Position numbers and translations under genes: made by a program. The notes under the pieces are model-generated. The model saw only the letters and a program-made list of their open reading frames with translations. It was not told where the DNA came from and made no database searches. This document shows positions 1 through 7,778 of a stretch of 31,368 bases of DNA, piece by piece (within the stretch, counting starts at the first letter, position 1; every line of letters begins with the position of its first letter). The stretch is from Candidatus Nanopelagicales bacterium (GTDB taxonomy: Bacteria > Actinomycetota > Actinomycetes > S36-B12), in NCBI GenBank assembly GCA_030836325.1, contig JAURQC010000083.1:1-31368 (forward strand), written 5' to 3'.

Positions 1-362
1 AAGATGACCGCAGCAACGATGTCCGACGTCTTTTGCGCCCGGACTGCATAGGGCGACGCTGCTGCCGTTCAGGCGCCGTACCAACCGGTGGACTGCAGCG
101 CCCCGGGCTGCTCCTCATTCCAAAACGGGTTCTTCAGAAGCTCGAAGGTCTCTGGTGTGGCATTGACCCACGGGAGTTGGGTAGTGATCAAACGCCCTCC
201 AATCTGCTTGTCGAGGGCGCGCCATTTGGCCTTCGACGGCCACGACTTGCCCGAAGCCATGAGCGGTTCGGCGGCACGGGCAGCAGGACCGGTGAGAGCG
301 GCGGCGGCAGCGAGGGCGGTGGTTCCAAGGACAGCGCGTCGGGAGATCTCAGCCATTTTCAC
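1..362 (-). pseudogene. Tat-exported FAD-linked oxidoreductase, N-terminus, interrupted by in-frame TGA and cut by window edge
   Basis: The start is GTG at 362, or ATG at 356. A twin-arginine signal (SRRAVLG followed by an Ala-rich hydrophobic stretch ending near PAARA) indicates folded export by Tat. The mature part carries WRALDKQIGGRLI, then NPFW, EEQPGALQSTGWYGA. This is the N-terminal signature of the berberine-bridge/FAD-linked oxidase family, which normally continues with a Trp and a block like SxYAVxAxxxxDVxAAV. Here a TGA at 71-69 sits exactly where that Trp is expected. The same frame continues open to base 1 and reads TAAASPYAVRAQKTSDIVAAV, so the homology resumes without a shift. 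The simplest reading is a single TGG-to-TGA nonsense change, a pseudogene or a base error. The flavin-binding core lies outside the window. No cofactor or substrate can be assigned. Confidence 0.75.
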
Positions 363-436
363 AGGCTATGAGCGACGCGGGTGAGGCTCAACAACCTCGC
401 TGGGTTTCCCACGAGGTGTAGGGGTAACCCCTCACC

Positions 437-2410
437 TCAGCGGAAAGTTGACCGCGTTTTGACGAAGTCAGTGATCACGTAGTCGCCGAGGCGCTCGCTC
501 GACGGCGCAAGGACTTTCCCTCCGTTGCGCCTAGCCATCTCATCCAAGAATCGCGCCAGGCGGGGTTCGTCGCCGAGCCGGAACCACGAAATAGCGACCT
601 TCCGCTTGGTCATGGCATCCACCTGAGCGACGGTCTCGGTGATGGTTTCGCGGGTCGGTGGCCAGTCGAACCACCAACCACCATCAGGACTCAGGTGCGC
701 GGTCGGTTCACCATCGGTAACGACCATGACGATCCGCTGCGAACCCGGGTGCTTATCCAGGAAACGGCCGGCGAGCATCAGCGCATGCTGGAGGTTGGTG
801 CCTTGGATCTCGCTCGCCTCGAGGTCGGGAATTTCCATCGGATCGACAACCCGCGCCATGTTTGCGAAACCGATCACCTGCAGGGCATCGAGCGGGTAAC
901 TCGTGGACGTGAGGGAGTGCAAGGCCATCGCCATAGTCTTGGCTGCGCTCCAGGTGTCGTTCATCACCATTGAGAAGGACTGATCAACGAGCAATGCCAC
1001 GGCCGCCCGCGTAACGGTCTCGGTCTCAGCGATCTCGAAATCATCTGAGGACAAGCCGGTGTTGGTTCTCGTCGCCATCTGCCGGTAAGTGGCGTTCTGC
1101 ACCGTGCGCACCACGTCGATCGACTCTTCGTCACCGAACCGCCACGCGCGATGCGTTCCGGTCGGCTCCCCCGCCGCGCCGGTTCGGTGCATGCCGTGAT
1201 CTCCGCGCTCAGTGCCCTCAAGTTGATCGAACACCTCGCGCAGCGCCGTGCGCCCGATGCGCCGAACGGCCTTGGGGCTCAGCCGGAGAGTGTCGCCGTC
1301 ACTCGTGAGAAAGCCCTGGGTCTCGAGTTCTCGCTGCATCTGCTGCATCGCCTCGAGGTCATCTCGCGCGCTACGTCCGAGCGCACGCTCGAGGGCTTCG
1401 GCGTCGATCTGATCCAGATCGCTCATCGCGTCTGCGTCACCCAACTGCGAATTGAGTTGCTCGAGGTCTGCCATCTCGGCGAGGGCCCGGGTCGCGTCGG
1501 GCAGCCCCAGAGAGTTCTCACCGGTCAGGCCCGGCCCTCGGCTTCGGGAGAACTCCGGACGCAACGCCTGCAGGTTGTCCTGCAGTCGTGCCATCTGCTC
1601 CTGCAAACCCATGTCCGAGAGCGCTTGCTGCATGGCCTCGGCGAGTTCGGCGCGCTGCTCGGGGGTCATGGAGTCCAACATGCGCTGCATCGCCGCGGAT
1701 TGGCGAGCCATCTCGTCAATGAACTCATCGAGTGTGTCAGGAGCATCGGGGAAGAGATCCCTGTGCTTGTCCAGAAACTCCTGATAGTCCTCTTCCGTTG
1801 CCGTCCCCTGTCGATGAGCATCGAGCAGATCGTTTAGATCCTTCATCATCTCGGCCATCGCCGCTTGGGCCGCGGGATCCGACATGTCCTCAACAGATTT
1901 ACTCAAACCGGCGAACTGCTGATCGATCACATCTCGACGCAGCCGGTCCTTCATCTGCTCGTAGATCCCGCGCGCCTCGTCTGATCGCCAGGGATATTGG
2001 TCAAGTTCCTGCATGGCACGAGGCACGTCGTCGGGCAAGGCATCGAGCATCGCTTCGGCAAAGCGGGCGTCGTCGGAAGGATCAGGAAAGAGTTCACGCC
2101 GCTCAGCGTCCAGAGCCTGGTCGAGCATTTCCCGAAGGTCGCTCATCAGGCCGTCCATCCGGCCGGACTTGCTCAGCTCCTTATGACGCTTGCGCAGTTG
2201 CTGGGATAACTGAGACAGGCCACGGCGCCCTTGGGTTCCCGCTCGGAGGACGTCGCGAAGGGCATCGCGCACCGACTGGCCCTCGAGGATTCGCTTACCG
2301 ATTTCGTCGACGCCCGCTGCCGCATCGGCTCGCGGGGCAAGCGGATCGGGCCCACCGTGGAACGCGCCGTAGCGTCCACGGCGTGGTCGATAGGGCCGGC
2401 GGGAACTCAT
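437..2410 (-). CDS. VWA domain protein, chelatase/CoxE-like
   Basis: The product has 657 residues. The N-terminal two thirds is acidic and helical, rich in Met, Gln, Asp and Glu (about residues 40-400), and probably elongated. The C-terminal part is a von Willebrand A domain. Its MIDAS metal site is visible as DQSFS at residues 476-480, with the later VVTDGEPTA segment supplying the distal Asp. Proteins of this layout partner MoxR/ChlI-type AAA+ ATPases. The start codon overlaps the stop of the AAA+ gene (ATGA at 2410-2407), so the two are translationally coupled and probably form one complex. In Mg/Co chelatases the equivalent pair inserts a metal into a tetrapyrrole. No catalytic H subunit is seen nearby, so a cofactor-loading or protein-remodelling role is equally possible. 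There is no signal peptide, so it should be cytoplasmic. Confidence 0.88.
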   Translation of the reverse strand: MSSRRPYRPRRGRYGAFHGGPDPLAPRADAAAGVDEIGKRILEGQSVRDALRDVLRAGTQGRRGLSQLSQQLRKRHKELSKSGRMDGLMSDLREMLDQALDAERRELFPDPSDDARFAEAMLDALPDDVPRAMQELDQYPWRSDEARGIYEQMKDRLRRDVIDQQFAGLSKSVEDMSDPAAQAAMAEMMKDLNDLLDAHRQGTATEEDYQEFLDKHRDLFPDAPDTLDEFIDEMARQSAAMQRMLDSMTPEQRAELAEAMQQALSDMGLQEQMARLQDNLQALRPEFSRSRGPGLTGENSLGLPDATRALAEMADLEQLNSQLGDADAMSDLDQIDAEALERALGRSARDDLEAMQQMQRELETQGFLTSDGDTLRLSPKAVRRIGRTALREVFDQLEGTERGDHGMHRTGAAGEPTGTHRAWRFGDEESIDVVRTVQNATYRQMATRTNTGLSSDDFEIAETETVTRAAVALLVDQSFSMVMNDTWSAAKTMAMALHSLTSTSYPLDALQVIGFANMARVVDPMEIPDLEASEIQGTNLQHALMLAGRFLDKHPGSQRIVMVVTDGEPTAHLSPDGGWWFDWPPTRETITETVAQVDAMTKRKVAISWFRLGDEPRLARFLDEMARRNGGKVLAPSSERLGDYVITDFVKTRSTFR

Positions 2411-3873
2411 TCGACGCCGTAGTCCTCGTCACTGGAATCGTCGTCAACCACATTGCTCGCGTAGGTGACTGTGGCACCGTCATCGTCTTTGTCGATACGC
2501 CGCGTAAGCCACAAGCCTTCTGCGGCAAACTCGATCACTGCGGCGGCAAGTCCCGGTGACTCCGCCATCCCAGGCTCGGCAGCGGTGACCACGGCACCGA
2601 GCCCCTCCATCGGTCCAATGGCCTCAAGGATCGCCCGCGAACTCATCACATCAGAGGTTGCGAGCGTGTTGCCCTCGTCGAACCACTGCACGAGATGCGT
2701 AAGGAAAGGCCGCGCCTGTTGGCCGCCGAGCAGCGATCGCCACGATTCAGCCGTGGCCTGCCGCGCCAACAGAACGAGTGTGTCCTCTTCATAGCCTTCC
2801 TCCGAGACGTCGAATTCGACCTTGCCACGCAGGGACGGAACGATGTCCACAAGGTCGCCAACCCTGGCCACCGGTTCGTCGTCTCCTGCGATTGCCGACC
2901 GACGCAGCGCGGCACCCGAGAGTTCCTCCACACACGCGATCGAGAACCGCGCCGAGACACCACTGCGCTGATCGATGGCCTGCGATTCACGGACTCCCCG
3001 AGCGAAGCGCGCCACCGTGTCCAACAGGTGGCGCGGAATCACTGCATGAATGTCAGCTTCCTGCTCGAGCAGTTGGATCTCAAGATCGAGGTCAAGCGGG
3101 TAGTGGGTGCGGATCTCCGCACCGAAGCGGTCCTTCAGCGGCGTGATGATGCGCCCGCGGTTGGTGTAGTCCTCGGGGTTCGCGCTCGCCACGACCAGCA
3201 TGTCCAGCGGTAGGCGGAGGTTGTAGCCACGGACCTGAATGTCACGTTCTTCTAGGACATTCAGCAAAGCCACCTGGATTCGTTCGACCAAATCGGGAAG
3301 TTCGTTCATCGCAAAGATCCCGCGATTGGTCCGCGGCACGAGTCCGAAGTGGATGGTCTCGGGATCTCCGAGGCTGCGGCCTTCGGCAACCTTCACCGGG
3401 TCGATGTCACCTACGAGGTCACCCACCGACGTGTCGGGGGTTGCGAGCTTCTCGCCATACCGCTCACTGCGATGCCGCCAGGCAATCGGCAACTCGTCGC
3501 CACGTTCTGAAGCGAGCCGTCGACAGCGAGCACACACCGGCGCGGTCGGCTCGTCGTTGATCTCGCAGCCTTCGACGTACGGCATCCAATCATCAAGTAA
3601 GCCGATCAGCGAGCGGATGAGTCGGGTCTTGCCCTGTCCCCGCTCCCCCAGCAGTACAAAGTCATGGCCGGCGAGCAGCGCCCGCTCCACCTGCGGCCCC
3701 ACAGTGTCCTCGAACCCGACGATCCCGGGCAGGGTCGGTAGCCCGTCGCGGAGCCTGCCGAGGAGGTTCTCCTGCATCTCGGCCTTCACCGAACGCGGCA
3801 CGTACCCGCGCTGCAGTAGTTCGGCCTTCGTGCGAGGTAGTTCCGGTGGCGGTATCGGGGCGAATGTGGTCAC
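2407..3873 (-). CDS. AAA+ ATPase, Mg-chelatase ChlI/MoxR-like
   Basis: I place the start at GTG 3873, giving 488 residues. The protein then opens with MTTFAPIPPP and LPRTKAELLQRGYVPRSVK, as is usual for this actinobacterial family. A longer frame reaches 3933 but adds an unlikely Cys/Arg-rich leader. Walker A is GERGQGKT at residues 76-83. A four-Cys-poor insert with CEIND...CARC follows, then a Walker B/sensor stretch around GIFAMNELPDL and a sensor-1 Asn in VVASANPEDYTNRG. The C-terminal half is a helical lid. It should hydrolyse ATP to remodel a target together with the VWA protein that overlaps it by four bases. It is transcribed divergently from the small membrane protein at 3955. The substrate is unknown. 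Confidence 0.88.
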   Translation of the reverse strand: MTTFAPIPPPELPRTKAELLQRGYVPRSVKAEMQENLLGRLRDGLPTLPGIVGFEDTVGPQVERALLAGHDFVLLGERGQGKTRLIRSLIGLLDDWMPYVEGCEINDEPTAPVCARCRRLASERGDELPIAWRHRSERYGEKLATPDTSVGDLVGDIDPVKVAEGRSLGDPETIHFGLVPRTNRGIFAMNELPDLVERIQVALLNVLEERDIQVRGYNLRLPLDMLVVASANPEDYTNRGRIITPLKDRFGAEIRTHYPLDLDLEIQLLEQEADIHAVIPRHLLDTVARFARGVRESQAIDQRSGVSARFSIACVEELSGAALRRSAIAGDDEPVARVGDLVDIVPSLRGKVEFDVSEEGYEEDTLVLLARQATAESWRSLLGGQQARPFLTHLVQWFDEGNTLATSDVMSSRAILEAIGPMEGLGAVVTAAEPGMAESPGLAAAVIEFAAEGLWLTRRIDKDDDGATVTYASNVVDDDSSDEDYGVE

Positions 3874-3954
3874 CTGCTGACCGTACGACGGGCTCACGCC
3901 TCGCGCGACCTCGCGGCAGCACGAGCCCCGCATTGCTCATGAACGGGGGCCGAT

Positions 3955-4149
3955 ATGTGGGACGGGATGCCGGACGTGCTGCCCATTCAAGGGGCCATCG
4001 TCGCTCTTGTGTTCCTCGTCATCGCATTCATCAAGATCGTTCGTGGGGTGAGCGGCTCCGACGCGCTCATCTGGAACACCGTCGGCATCATCACGCTGCT
4101 CTACTTATTCACGAATATCGTGTGGATCGCCGGTGGAGGCTTTACCTAG
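3955..4149 (+). CDS. small membrane protein, two predicted helices
   Basis: The product has 64 residues. A purine-rich GGGGG run at 3945-3949 lies five bases before the ATG. Two hydrophobic segments are visible, roughly residues 12-30 and 40-60, separated by a short loop with KIVRGVSGSDALIW. There is no cysteine or recognisable catalytic motif. It lies between the divergent AAA+ gene and the convergent sortase-fusion gene, ending 21 bases before that gene's stop. I do not recognise the family. Its size and topology resemble the other small membrane protein at 6885, on the far side of the sortase gene, but I see no convincing sequence identity between the two. Confidence 0.6.
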   Translation: MWDGMPDVLPIQGAIVALVFLVIAFIKIVRGVSGSDALIWNTVGIITLLYLFTNIVWIAGGGFT

Positions 4150-4170
4150 TGTGCAGCAGGAAACAGTTTG

Positions 4171-6816
4171 CTAGCGATCAATCTCGCGGGCGATCACGAT
4201 CAATCGACGCGTATTGACACCCGGTGGATCGCAGGTGGTCAATGTCACGGTGTTGCTGCCGTCGCGAAGCACATCGGGACCGAGCACCCAGGTGGCGTCC
4301 GGCTGGACGAGGAGCTTCTCGGCCACTTCGTAAGCGATTACGCGACCGTCGGGTGTCTCGAGCCTTATCGAATCCCCTAGCTGCATCCGATCGAGATCGG
4401 CGAATGGAGCCCCGAAGCCGGTGCGATGTCCGGCGATGGCGATGTTGCCGGCAGCACCCGGTTTGGTGGTGTCGGTGTACCACCCCGGTCCACGAGTGAG
4501 CGCCGATGTACTGGTGCCAGAGGCTACGAATAACTCATCTACATCTGCACTCGGACCGCGCCCAGACCATGACAACTTCGCAACGGCGGAACCACTCGGC
4601 CATGAGTTCTTCAAGCGCTGCTGGTGGCGATCGAACGTAGCCTTGGAGGAACGATTTCGGCCGGTCGCAGCTAGCTCCGGCGTGCTATCGACTACCTCCG
4701 GAGCATCGGTGGCTTCGGAGACGAGGCCTTGCGCTGACTTCTTGACCTTCACGGTGCTCGGCCCATTGCTGATGGTGAGCGTCACCTTTGAAGAGGCCGA
4801 CGAGGTTCCTTGGCCGGACACTTGCAAGAGAACCGGCGTGTACACCGATTGCGGTCCTTGTGTCGGTGCAACAACGGTCGGCACTGCCGTCGGCGACGGA
4901 TACGGGATCGGCGGCTTCGAATACCCGGGGATTATGGAGAAGGTGGGATTGGGGGTGGGTGTCGCAGTCGCGGTCGGAGTTGGCGTCGGAGTGCCCGTGG
5001 CCGTCGGTGTCGCAGTTGCGGTGGCTGATGGCGTTGGGGTGACGACGGGATTCGGGGGCACCAGGTACGTAGGTGTGACGGTGAACGTTGGCTGCGGGTC
5101 CGGCGAGATCGTGAGCGTGGGCGTTGGGTACGGCGTCGGAGTAGGAGTTCCGGTGACTGTAGGCGTTGGTGTTGGGTCAGGCGAAGGCACAACGTACTTC
5201 TGTTTGACAGGGTAGTCCGTCTTCGTGGGAACCCTCGGTGGCCACGTCAGATCCACTGTCGTCTGCGTTGGGGAGGGGGAAGGGCTCGTCGTCGCTGTTG
5301 GAGTTGGCGTTGCCGTACCCGTTGGCGTTGGTGTCGCGCTGGGGATAGGGGTCGGTGTCAATTGCGGCTCGGGGCTCGGTGGAACTACCGCGCAATTTCG
5401 TTGGAGCAGTTGCTGGCCCCAACCGTTCCAGTTTTGACCGGGATAGTCCTGCCACGCTTCGATCACACTGGTCCATCCGGGCTGCGGGAAGGGCGCGGAA
5501 TTCTGGGGTGTCTTCGGCACCTGACTAACGCGGATCGAGTCCAGGACGTACGGGCGGAGCCGGTCAGATGTGGCTCGACACATGTGCAACACGTGGTCGT
5601 CTTGGACGATCGCCGAGTGACTCGGCTCGGGCGTTGCAGTCGATGTGGTCACAACCTGCTGCTGCGGTGGCAGTGTCGGCAAGATGACCTGCGGAACCGG
5701 CGTGCATGCTCCGAGATAGTCGCCGTGGCCAAGATGCCCACCCAGCGCTGAACTGGGCACCGACTTGGTCATCTGAGCCGGCGTTCCCGGCTTGTGGCAA
5801 ATAGTGACTTTGTCGTTCTTGGCAAAGGCGACTCGTGCGGACGGCGTGCTGTCCGTCGATGCCTTGCCGCAGATGATCACCGAGGAAATCCGACTCCCAC
5901 CTGCATCCACGACATCACCGGGAGCCGCCCCCACGAACGTCGAATACCCGTCACCTGTCACCAGAATTGCCGAAGCCAAACTCCACGCGCGGGCAACCGT
6001 TGTGAATGGTGGATCGGCGATGGGCAAGATCACGGCCTGCATGGTCGTGTAACCCGAGTACGCCCAACACAAGTCTCCGTAGCCCAGCCGCTGCCAGTTC
6101 GATGGAACTGAGTAGTCAATGCCCGGCGAGACGACATCGAAGGCATCGGTGTCCCCCGCGATCCCGATGAGTTGCACGGGATTGCCATTTGCTGCCTCGA
6201 TCACGAGATTCCCTGGGCCGGCATCAGTCGCAACGTCGATTGATGACTTCACGAGCCGTTGCTCGGGCGCCGGCTTAGTCGAAGCGACAACGAAGGGTCG
6301 GAGGTCGGCGAGGTCATAGGAGGGGCTCGATGCCGGAGTGGCACTGACGGATGGGGTGGCGCTCGCGCTCTGAGTCGGGGATGCCGACGATGTAGCCGTT
6401 GGATTTTGAGTGGGGTTGGTTGTTGGTTGGGCTGTCGTGGGCTCCGGTGTCGGTGTGGGTGTCGGCGTCGGTGCCGGCTTGGCAGAGATGCTGACGTTGA
6501 CGCGGTTCAAGTACTCGACTTCATCAGAATCAACAACGAGCGCGTTGATGGATCCTGAGCCTGAAGCGAAGGCGAGAAAAGATGTCGATGACAACGGCTC
6601 TAGGTTGCCGGCTGCCGACGTAGAGACGAGCGAGCATCCACCAGCAATTCCGAGGTCCACAGTGTCGCCCTCGGTGACGCTGACTGACGACACCGCGTTG
6701 GTACAGGCGATCGGCACACCCGCCGCCTGGACGGCAGGAACACTTCCCCAGAGACTTGAGGACGCGGCGACGGTAAAAACGGCGGCAGGGATCCCGTACT
6801 TTCGTCGATTCGCCAC
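4171..6816 (-). CDS. secreted Pro/Thr-rich protein with C-terminal class E sortase domain
   Basis: The product has 881 residues. Residues 1-32 form a signal peptide with likely cleavage after VQAA. Residues 33-112 look like a small Ig-like fold. Pro/Thr linkers lie at about 113-165, 478-523 and 543-660. Residues 336-371 carry a Cys/His module (VTICHKPG ... HLGHGDYLGAC) known from many secreted bacterial proteins. Residues 411-475 carry a related MCRATS ... RPYVL module. LAATG lies at 715-719. Residues about 755-881 are a class E sortase: AGHRT gives catalytic His797, TLTTC gives Cys862, and the NTRRLIV segment gives Arg870 or Arg871. Ordinary sortases are short enzymes anchored by an N-terminal helix. 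A secreted sortase on a long stalk-like protein is unusual. No second membrane helix was seen, so attachment may occur through its own sorting motif or not at all. Confidence 0.9.
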   Translation of the reverse strand: MANRRKYGIPAAVFTVAASSSLWGSVPAVQAAGVPIACTNAVSSVSVTEGDTVDLGIAGGCSLVSTSAAGNLEPLSSTSFLAFASGSGSINALVVDSDEVEYLNRVNVSISAKPAPTPTPTPTPEPTTAQPTTNPTQNPTATSSASPTQSASATPSVSATPASSPSYDLADLRPFVVASTKPAPEQRLVKSSIDVATDAGPGNLVIEAANGNPVQLIGIAGDTDAFDVVSPGIDYSVPSNWQRLGYGDLCWAYSGYTTMQAVILPIADPPFTTVARAWSLASAILVTGDGYSTFVGAAPGDVVDAGGSRISSVIICGKASTDSTPSARVAFAKNDKVTICHKPGTPAQMTKSVPSSALGGHLGHGDYLGACTPVPQVILPTLPPQQQVVTTSTATPEPSHSAIVQDDHVLHMCRATSDRLRPYVLDSIRVSQVPKTPQNSAPFPQPGWTSVIEAWQDYPGQNWNGWGQQLLQRNCAVVPPSPEPQLTPTPIPSATPTPTGTATPTPTATTSPSPSPTQTTVDLTWPPRVPTKTDYPVKQKYVVPSPDPTPTPTVTGTPTPTPYPTPTLTISPDPQPTFTVTPTYLVPPNPVVTPTPSATATATPTATGTPTPTPTATATPTPNPTFSIIPGYSKPPIPYPSPTAVPTVVAPTQGPQSVYTPVLLQVSGQGTSSASSKVTLTISNGPSTVKVKKSAQGLVSEATDAPEVVDSTPELAATGRNRSSKATFDRHQQRLKNSWPSGSAVAKLSWSGRGPSADVDELFVASGTSTSALTRGPGWYTDTTKPGAAGNIAIAGHRTGFGAPFADLDRMQLGDSIRLETPDGRVIAYEVAEKLLVQPDATWVLGPDVLRDGSNTVTLTTCDPPGVNTRRLIVIAREIDR
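4660..4674 (-). other. LAATG candidate sortase recognition motif inside the sortase-fusion protein
   Basis: Residues 715-719 of the fusion protein read L-A-A-T-G, followed by Arg-Asn-Arg. Class E sortases are known to prefer LAxTG over LPxTG. The motif lies in the linker between the Pro/Thr-rich ectodomain and the catalytic domain. A classical sorting signal would be followed by a hydrophobic helix and a basic tail. Here basic residues follow, but no hydrophobic helix does. Confidence 0.6.
4837..5190 (-). repeat. degenerate Pro/Thr-codon repeat region (largest)
   Basis: On the minus strand this encodes residues 543-660, with short PTPTPT and ATATPT runs interspersed with longer units such as PDPTP-TPTVTG-TPTP, PDPQPTFTVTPTY and PNPTFSIIPGY. 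The repeat is in the protein and is imperfect in the DNA, which shows as GGCGTxGGxGT runs on the plus strand. Length variation between strains is likely. Confidence 0.8.
5248..5385 (-). repeat. degenerate Pro/Thr-codon repeat region (middle)
   Basis: Encodes residues 478-523 of the sortase-fusion protein, alternating PTPTPT with ATPTPTGTATPT and a Ser/Pro-rich end. It is probably an extended, possibly glycosylated linker between the Cys-containing modules and the distal linker. Confidence 0.75.
6322..6480 (-). repeat. degenerate Pro/Thr-codon repeat region (N-terminal)
   Basis: Encodes residues 113-165 of the sortase-fusion protein: an (PT)n run, then TTAQPTTNPTQNPT and a Ser/Ala/Thr-rich segment. 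It separates the N-terminal small domain from the first central domain. Confidence 0.75.
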
Positions 6817-6884
6817 CTATCAAGGATAGGTGATGGCGGCGCCGTTGACGTCAGTTCTCGACATTGGCATGGAAGGCTCTACCC

Positions 6885-7085
6885 ATGCTGTGGATCAACG
6901 TGGGCGCGATCGTCGCGGGCGTCGTCGTTCTTCTTGCCTGGTACAAGGCTGATAACGCCGACACCCCCGAAGAGCGACGTCCATGGTTGATCGCTCGCTA
7001 TGGCGCCATCGGTTTCATCGTCATGTGGCTCATAGTCGAGGGCCCAGCGATGTACCGACTGATCTTCCAAGGCGGAGTCGAGTAG
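6885..7085 (+). CDS. small membrane protein upstream of carotenoid gene
   Basis: The start is ATG 6885, eight bases after a GGAAGG ribosome site at 6871-6876. It gives 66 residues, MLWINVGAIVAGVVVLLAWYK onward being the first helix. A charged loop (DNADTPEERRPW) follows, and then a second helix around AIGFIVMWLIVEG. The stop TAG (7083-7085) directly abuts the ATG of the DUF422 carotenoid gene at 7086, so the two are probably co-translated. I do not recognise the family. It may be an accessory subunit or simply a neighbour in the same transcript. Confidence 0.7.
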   Translation: MLWINVGAIVAGVVVLLAWYKADNADTPEERRPWLIARYGAIGFIVMWLIVEGPAMYRLIFQGGVE

Positions 7086-7778
7086 ATGGTCACTCAGTTG
7101 GACAGCACAACGACGACGCACGTCACGCGCGTACGCCTCATCATCATTTGGGTCATCCTCGCCCTCGCCTTTCTCTACATCTGGATGCCCGAAGGCACCA
7201 ATCCGGCCATCATGCTTCTGCTCGGCGAAATGCAGGTGGCCTTCGCGTTGGTGCATTGGTCGACCTGGGCCGGGTGGCGCACTGCGTTAATCGGATTCGT
7301 GATTGTTTTCGGTATCTCGTACACATCGGAGTTCATCGGAACTCACACTGGTTTGGTCTTCGGTGACTACTACGACTCCGACACTTTGCTCGGACCGCTG
7401 GTCGGAGAAGTTCCACCGCTGGTGATGCTCGCCTACTTCTCTATGGGTTACACCAGTTACGTTCTCGCGCGCATAATCGCCGGTGGCGGGATCAACGGAC
7501 TCTACGAACGCGTTACCGGTTGGCGGCTCATTCTCGTCGCCGGAATGACGGCGCTGATCATGACGTTCAACGATTTGGCACTCGATCCGATCTCTTCGAC
7601 GATCAAGGGTGATTGGACGTGGGTGAACGGCGGCGCTTACTTCGGTGTCCCGATCCACAACTTCTACGGCTGGGTCGGCACGATCTTCGTGTTCACGATC
7701 CTCGTCGGATTGCTGCTGCTGCGCCGAACCTACGCCGAGATGATCGCCCGACCAGTCCCGCAGGTCTTCGCTTACTAG
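7086..7778 (+). CDS. carotenoid biosynthesis membrane protein, DUF422/CruF-like (C-terminus cut by in-frame TAG)
   Basis: The product has 230 residues with about six hydrophobic segments. The family signature is clear: YTSEFIGTHTGLVFGDYYDSD with LGPLVGEVPPL in the middle, and later FNDLALDP...GDWTWVNGGAYFGVPIHNFYGW. These match the PF04240-type family, which includes CruF carotenoid hydratases acting on lycopene-derived C40 or C50 carotenoids in the membrane. The frame ends at TAG 7776-7778 after VFAY. The same frame then stays open to 7934 and encodes a segment resembling the final helix of the family. The gene directly follows the small membrane protein at 6885 with no spacer. No other carotenoid genes are in the window. 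Confidence 0.82.
   Translation: MVTQLDSTTTTHVTRVRLIIIWVILALAFLYIWMPEGTNPAIMLLLGEMQVAFALVHWSTWAGWRTALIGFVIVFGISYTSEFIGTHTGLVFGDYYDSDTLLGPLVGEVPPLVMLAYFSMGYTSYVLARIIAGGGINGLYERVTGWRLILVAGMTALIMTFNDLALDPISSTIKGDWTWVNGGAYFGVPIHNFYGWVGTIFVFTILVGLLLLRRTYAEMIARPVPQVFAY

Noticed and set aside
69..71. TGA read as Trp or selenocysteine
   Set aside because: TGA is used as the normal stop by many genes here, the family has Trp rather than Cys at the position, and no selenocysteine insertion element is evident.
1151..1837. A 228-residue open frame on the plus strand
   Set aside because: It lies opposite the VWA gene, is compositionally an antisense reading of it, and has no ribosome site or family marks.
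4837..5190. Regular short repeats considered as a CRISPR array or DNA satellite
   Set aside because: The units are imperfect, in frame and encode Pro/Thr linkers. There are no unique spacers of constant length.
4421..5215. A Val/Gly-rich plus-strand frame with regular GVGVG runs
   Set aside because: It is the antisense of the Pro/Thr codon repeats of the sortase-fusion gene, which has full domain support.
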